Shown: positions 60,551-64,000 of the stretch, piece by piece
Layout of the letters: every line of letters begins with the position of its first letter
Position numbering within the stretch: the first letter of the stretch is position 1
Origin: a virus
Reading direction: 5' to 3' (one strand)
IMG/VR virus record: IMGVR_UViG_3300024247_000004
Location: 1-64,000 of that record
Length of the DNA stretch: 64,000 nucleotides
Notes under the pieces: generated by a model
Database searches by the model: none
What the model was told of the DNA's origin: nothing
What the model saw: the letters and a program-made list of their open reading frames with translations, nothing else
Position numbers and translations under genes: made by a program

Positions 60551-62512
60551 ATGGTTACAGGTTATATAGCAACTGAAGTCGGAGATAAGATAATTGCAAA
60601 ATTAGTAGACCCTTATTTAAAGGTTAAAAAAATTTTAGATTGGAATATTAAGACTGCATTTTCAAATGAATTTACAGTTGGTAAATTAACATTTGAGACA
60701 GGAAATTCCACAGTCACTGGTCTCGGTACAAATTTAGACTTAAACAATGGAGACATCGTAATGGCAGGTGGTTATGAGTTTGTAGTAGATAATACTCCTA
60801 ATATTGAAACTTTAGTTTTACAAACACCTTCACAAGTAGATCTCACTGATGTTACCTTTTATGTTAAGACAGATCAATATAATTATTTTAGCTATGAATT
60901 TAGATGGAGCCAAAATGATATTATAGAAAAAGGTGGAGAACATGCTGAATGGCATCCACTCACAAAGGGAACTTTAGTAGGGGAATTATTAGATATAGAT
61001 TTTGATCCAAGTAAACCTCTTTGGTTAGAGATTAGATCAACTGTCGAAGACATACAACCACTACATGATCTTATATTTTTAAGCATTACATATACAATAG
61101 AATATGAAGATGGAACAGTCGTTGAATGTCCACAAACATGTGTAGACTGCGAACCATTTGAATTAGACGGATGCACTAATATTATAGTAGAATGCGATAC
61201 TGCTAATTTATATAATCCTTATGGTTTACAAAAACCAGCACATCTTTATAAGAGTCTTTCAAATCTTGCAAACAACGTCTATGGCCATAATGTAACTTAT
61301 TATAGAGTAGAGCCAAACGTAAGAAGTAGAGACGTTATTTTAAAAGAATATTCGTTATATGACGTAATTGAAAAGGCAAGTATTAAGGTAATGGTACCTA
61401 ATAATGAGTTTCCAACAGAGCAGGCTAATTTTGATATATTTGGAATGGGATTTGAAGACTTTGAAATCCACATTACAGGTGAAGAATTCAGAAAACATTT
61501 TAGTGAGAATAAAATTCCACGCAGTAGAGACTATTTATATTTTCCTTTTAACAATAAAATGTACGAGGTTAGTATGACAAGTCTCGCAGATGAATTTAAT
61601 AGAGAACTTACATATTTTAAAGTAATGTTGAAAAAATATGAAAATAGGACTTCAACAAATAAAGAAGGTTTTGAAGAAGATCTTACAGATTTAGTAAAAG
61701 GAGTTGAAGAAATATTTGGAGAAGAAATTAAAGAAGAGCAAGAAAAGGTTACAAAACCTCTGCAATATCAAAGTACTCACCATAGGGCACAGGATGGAGT
61801 TAGAAAATTTGTACATAAAGATCTTGCATTAAACGATATTAATCTTAAAAATAGATGGACTGTTGTTACAAGAAATTATTATGACATGTCAACTGTATTA
61901 GCAGATGAATTTCAAGCACCTGCTGTTGTTTATGAAGCTATGTCTAATTTAAAAATGAATGAAAATAGGGCATTTACGTTTTGGGTAAACCCAACAAATA
62001 CTTTTAATTTTACAGATAGTGAAAATCATGAAATAATAGATGGTACTAATATTCTAGACAAGGGCTTAATTATAAGTATATCAAATATGTACATTAAAAT
62101 TATTATAAATGCACAAGAGTATTCATTTTTACACAATATAATTTTAAGTAAAGATAAATGGTACGGGGTTGTAGTTAATTTAAGTAATACATATGGAGAG
62201 GTAAGTGCATATATTTATGTATTAGACAAACAAAATAATTATACAGATCCAACTGGCCAAACTGACTTAGAACAAGGGTTCGCTGGTAATTTAGAAACAT
62301 TATCCCCTCATATTTGGGAAACTGATGTTAATTGGAGTCTTAGAGGAAATAAATTTAATGTAACTAATATTAGAATGTTTGATAAGACAATTGAAGAGGA
62401 GCAACACACGAACGTATTGCAGCAATATGTTGTAAGAGACTCTCAACGTGCTTTAATAATTGATAATGCAATACCTTCATTACAGCTACAAAAATATGGT
62501 AGTTCAAGATAA
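60551..62512 (+). CDS. 14: Neck protein gp14-like core with added N- and C-terminal domains
   Basis: A 653-residue protein, far larger than T4 gp14 (256). The gp14-like core is ~215-365: LYNPYGLQKPAHLYKSLSNL and VTYYRVEP (T4 IFNPYV and VECYYVP), ANFDIFGMGFEDFEIHITGE (T4 SNFGMQVQDEVTLSINPG), and DYLYFPFNNKMYEVS (T4 DLIYFPMDNSLFEIN). The N-terminal ~215 residues hold a beta domain with a Cys cluster (CPQTCVDCEPFELDGC). Residues ~470-640 (RAFTFWVNP, DKWYGVVVNLSNTYGEV) look like a LamG/concanavalin lectin fold. It precedes gp16 and gp17. Confidence 0.72.
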   Translation: MVTGYIATEVGDKIIAKLVDPYLKVKKILDWNIKTAFSNEFTVGKLTFETGNSTVTGLGTNLDLNNGDIVMAGGYEFVVDNTPNIETLVLQTPSQVDLTDVTFYVKTDQYNYFSYEFRWSQNDIIEKGGEHAEWHPLTKGTLVGELLDIDFDPSKPLWLEIRSTVEDIQPLHDLIFLSITYTIEYEDGTVVECPQTCVDCEPFELDGCTNIIVECDTANLYNPYGLQKPAHLYKSLSNLANNVYGHNVTYYRVEPNVRSRDVILKEYSLYDVIEKASIKVMVPNNEFPTEQANFDIFGMGFEDFEIHITGEEFRKHFSENKIPRSRDYLYFPFNNKMYEVSMTSLADEFNRELTYFKVMLKKYENRTSTNKEGFEEDLTDLVKGVEEIFGEEIKEEQEKVTKPLQYQSTHHRAQDGVRKFVHKDLALNDINLKNRWTVVTRNYYDMSTVLADEFQAPAVVYEAMSNLKMNENRAFTFWVNPTNTFNFTDSENHEIIDGTNILDKGLIISISNMYIKIIINAQEYSFLHNIILSKDKWYGVVVNLSNTYGEVSAYIYVLDKQNNYTDPTGQTDLEQGFAGNLETLSPHIWETDVNWSLRGNKFNVTNIRMFDKTIEEEQHTNVLQQYVVRDSQRALIIDNAIPSLQLQKYGSSR

Positions 62513-62515
62513 TCG

Positions 62516-62524
62516 AATATATAG
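62516..62524 (+). promoter_or_regulatory. Late-promoter-like variant AATATATAG
   Basis: Two-base variant 18 bases before the gp16 start; TATAG (62520-62524) can also pair with CTATA (62534-62538). Confidence 0.35.
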
Positions 62525-62542
62525 ATTATAAAACTATAGATA

Positions 62543-63196
62543 ATGTCAGAGAAAAAGAAAACTATTTCAGAACAAGCCGACGAGATTAAAAAAGAGTTAG
62601 AAGATCTTTTAGGCCCAGATGAAAAAATAGACGTAGAGCAAGATCCAAGCGATTTGCCAGTTCCTAAATTTCATAATGCAACTCCAGCAATTAATTATGG
62701 TGATATGAAAGCTGGCGCTGAAAAGCAGGCTAAGAAAACTATCACAAGTCTTATGCAATTTTATCTCGAAGCTGACATTATAGAGAAGGATGAATATTTA
62801 ATGGCTAAAAAGAAAATGGACGAAATGACAATGAGTTCATTAGTCTATCAATTAAATGCAGGTGAGAGAGCCCTAACTACATTGTTAGAAACTATAGAAG
62901 GTGGAGAACTTGCACCTAGAATGTTCGAGGTACTTGCCACACTACAGAAATCAATGTTAGATATTATTAAGAGCCAGACAATGTATTTAATGGCAACTGA
63001 AGAAAGTACAAAGAGAATTGCAAGAGACATTGAACTTTATAAAAAGAGAGACGATGACCAAGAGTTAGACAGTAGAGTCGGTGGTAATAACTCAAGTGCA
63101 AATATACAAAGAGGTACTAAAGACCTTATGAATCAAATCCAGGCTGGAATTCAACAAGCTGATATAGAAGACGCAGAGACAGAAGACAATGAGTGA
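62543..63196 (+). CDS. 16: Small terminase subunit gp16
   Basis: A 217-residue helical protein. The central LAPRMFEVLATLQKSMLDII matches T4 gp16 (SPRHMEVFATLMGQMTTTN), followed by a coiled region and NIQRGTKDLMNQI (T4 VFMGSPTELMDEI). It recognises DNA and regulates the large terminase during packaging. The gene overlaps gp17 by 8 bases. Confidence 0.82.
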   Translation: MSEKKKTISEQADEIKKELEDLLGPDEKIDVEQDPSDLPVPKFHNATPAINYGDMKAGAEKQAKKTITSLMQFYLEADIIEKDEYLMAKKKMDEMTMSSLVYQLNAGERALTTLLETIEGGELAPRMFEVLATLQKSMLDIIKSQTMYLMATEESTKRIARDIELYKKRDDDQELDSRVGGNNSSANIQRGTKDLMNQIQAGIQQADIEDAETEDNE

Positions 63197-64000
63197 TAAT
63201 TTTTGGATACCAAAAGAAACTGATCAAGCTACAAGTGACCGATTAGTGTGGTCTACTAAAAAAGTAGAAGACCTTGAAGTTGCGATGGACCAAGGTTATA
63301 AGCCTCAGGTTAAAATGCCATTTTATGAAGGTAGACAATTTTTAAGAAGAGGTAATATTGTTTTTGAATATACAGATGAAGAAATTCAAGAACTTGCAAG
63401 GTGTGCTGCAGATATTGTTTATTTTGCAGAGAAATACGCAGTGGTTCTTACAGATGAGGGTATTCAACAAGTAAAATTGAGAGACTATCAAAAGGATATG
63501 TTGAGAGCCTTTCAAGAAAATAGATTTAATATATGTCTTGCAAGTAGGCAAATGGGTAAGACTGTTATGGCATCTATATTTAATGCCTGGTTTTTAACAT
63601 TCTCTACAGACAAGAATACATTACTGCTTGCAAATAAATCAGATACTACAAAAGAAATTATAGATAAAGCAAAGGTTGTTATAGAAAACTTACCTTTCTT
63701 TATGAAGCCAGGAATTACAAAGTATGATGTAATGAATGTAAAGTGTGATAATGGAAGTAGACTTGTAGGGCAAAGTACAACTGCAAAGGCAGGTATTGGT
63801 TTTACAATTCACCTCTTGTTCTTGGATGAGTTTGCCCACATTCACCCTTCAATTGTTGATACTTTTTACGAAAACGTTTATCCAACACTTTCAGCGTCTA
63901 AGGTTTCAAGGATTATTATTACAAGTACGCCAAATGGCTTTAACAAATTTTATAAGATTTATAGTGCCGCTGAGCGAGGAGATAATGAATATGCTCCAAT
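63189..64000 (+). CDS. 17: Large terminase gp17 (3' end outside window)
   Basis: An open frame of 270 residues from ATG 63189 to the window edge. It is the packaging motor ATPase: KLRDYQKDMLRAF (Q-motif region), Walker A LASRQMGKT, Walker B LLFLDEFAHIHPS, and the coupling motif ITSTPNGFNKFY, all as in T4 gp17. The C-terminal nuclease domain is outside the window. It starts within the gp16 gene (MSDNFWIPKETDQ). Confidence 0.93.
   Translation, partial: MSDNFWIPKETDQATSDRLVWSTKKVEDLEVAMDQGYKPQVKMPFYEGRQFLRRGNIVFEYTDEEIQELARCAADIVYFAEKYAVVLTDEGIQQVKLRDYQKDMLRAFQENRFNICLASRQMGKTVMASIFNAWFLTFSTDKNTLLLANKSDTTKEIIDKAKVVIENLPFFMKPGITKYDVMNVKCDNGSRLVGQSTTAKAGIGFTIHLLFLDEFAHIHPSIVDTFYENVYPTLSASKVSRIIITSTPNGFNKFYKIYSAAERGDNEYAP

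Overview
The window is one contiguous piece of a T4-like myovirus genome, most likely a phage of a marine or aquatic Flavobacteriia-type Bacteroidetes. The T4 core is clear: gp32, gp61, UvsY, UvsW, gp43, gp45, UvsX, gp41, gp47, gp46, gp15, gp55, gp4, gp20, gp21/22, gp23, gp44, RNase H, gp14, gp16 and gp17. The host guess rests on four things: strong AT-richness with AGA-type arginine codons, start codons in A-rich leaders without Shine-Dalgarno sequences, a Bacteroidetes-style signal peptide ending in SISAQ, and thrombospondin-type-3 calcium repeats. Both ends cut genes: a giant virion protein on the left and the large terminase on the right. All but one gene lie on the + strand.

Layout. 1-10.8 kb: tail and fibre structural proteins (TSP3-repeat giant, collagen-like fibre, spanin-like membrane protein, tube-fold protein). 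10.8-16.3 kb: recombination and replication (RuvC-like resolvase, gp32, primase, UvsY, UvsW). 16.4-28 kb: an accessory block in which many proteins carry a short tag resembling the T4 internal-protein capsid-targeting sequence. Its cargo includes an RNA-ligase-like enzyme, an S41-type peptidase, a ligase/NMNAT-like fusion and a possible PD-(D/E)xK nuclease. 28-31 kb: nucleotide metabolism and the N-terminal half of DNA polymerase. 31.3-36.3 kb: nrdB, nrdA, a structured RNA element, one tagged protein and the sliding clamp. These separate the two halves of DNA polymerase, whose C-terminal half follows at 36.4-37.6 kb. 37.6-43.8 kb: UvsX, helicase and gp47/gp46. 43.9-54.1 kb: late morphogenesis genes. 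54.1-56.6 kb: a glycosyltransferase/secreted-protein island holding the only minus-strand gene. 56.7-64 kb: clamp loader, RNase H, holin candidate, neck protein and terminases.

How it works together. A 9-base motif, GATATATAA (or close variants), lies just upstream of many start codons, once on the minus strand in front of the only minus-strand gene. With the gp55-like sigma factor encoded at 46.3 kb it is the best candidate for the late promoter. A different 51-bp element occurs twice in front of small genes and may be an early or middle promoter. The gp21-like protease fused to the scaffold would be expected to cut the tags from the packaged proteins, so the most interesting system here is an apparent arsenal of capsid-packaged and probably co-ejected enzymes. 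Several of these are multi-tag fusions.
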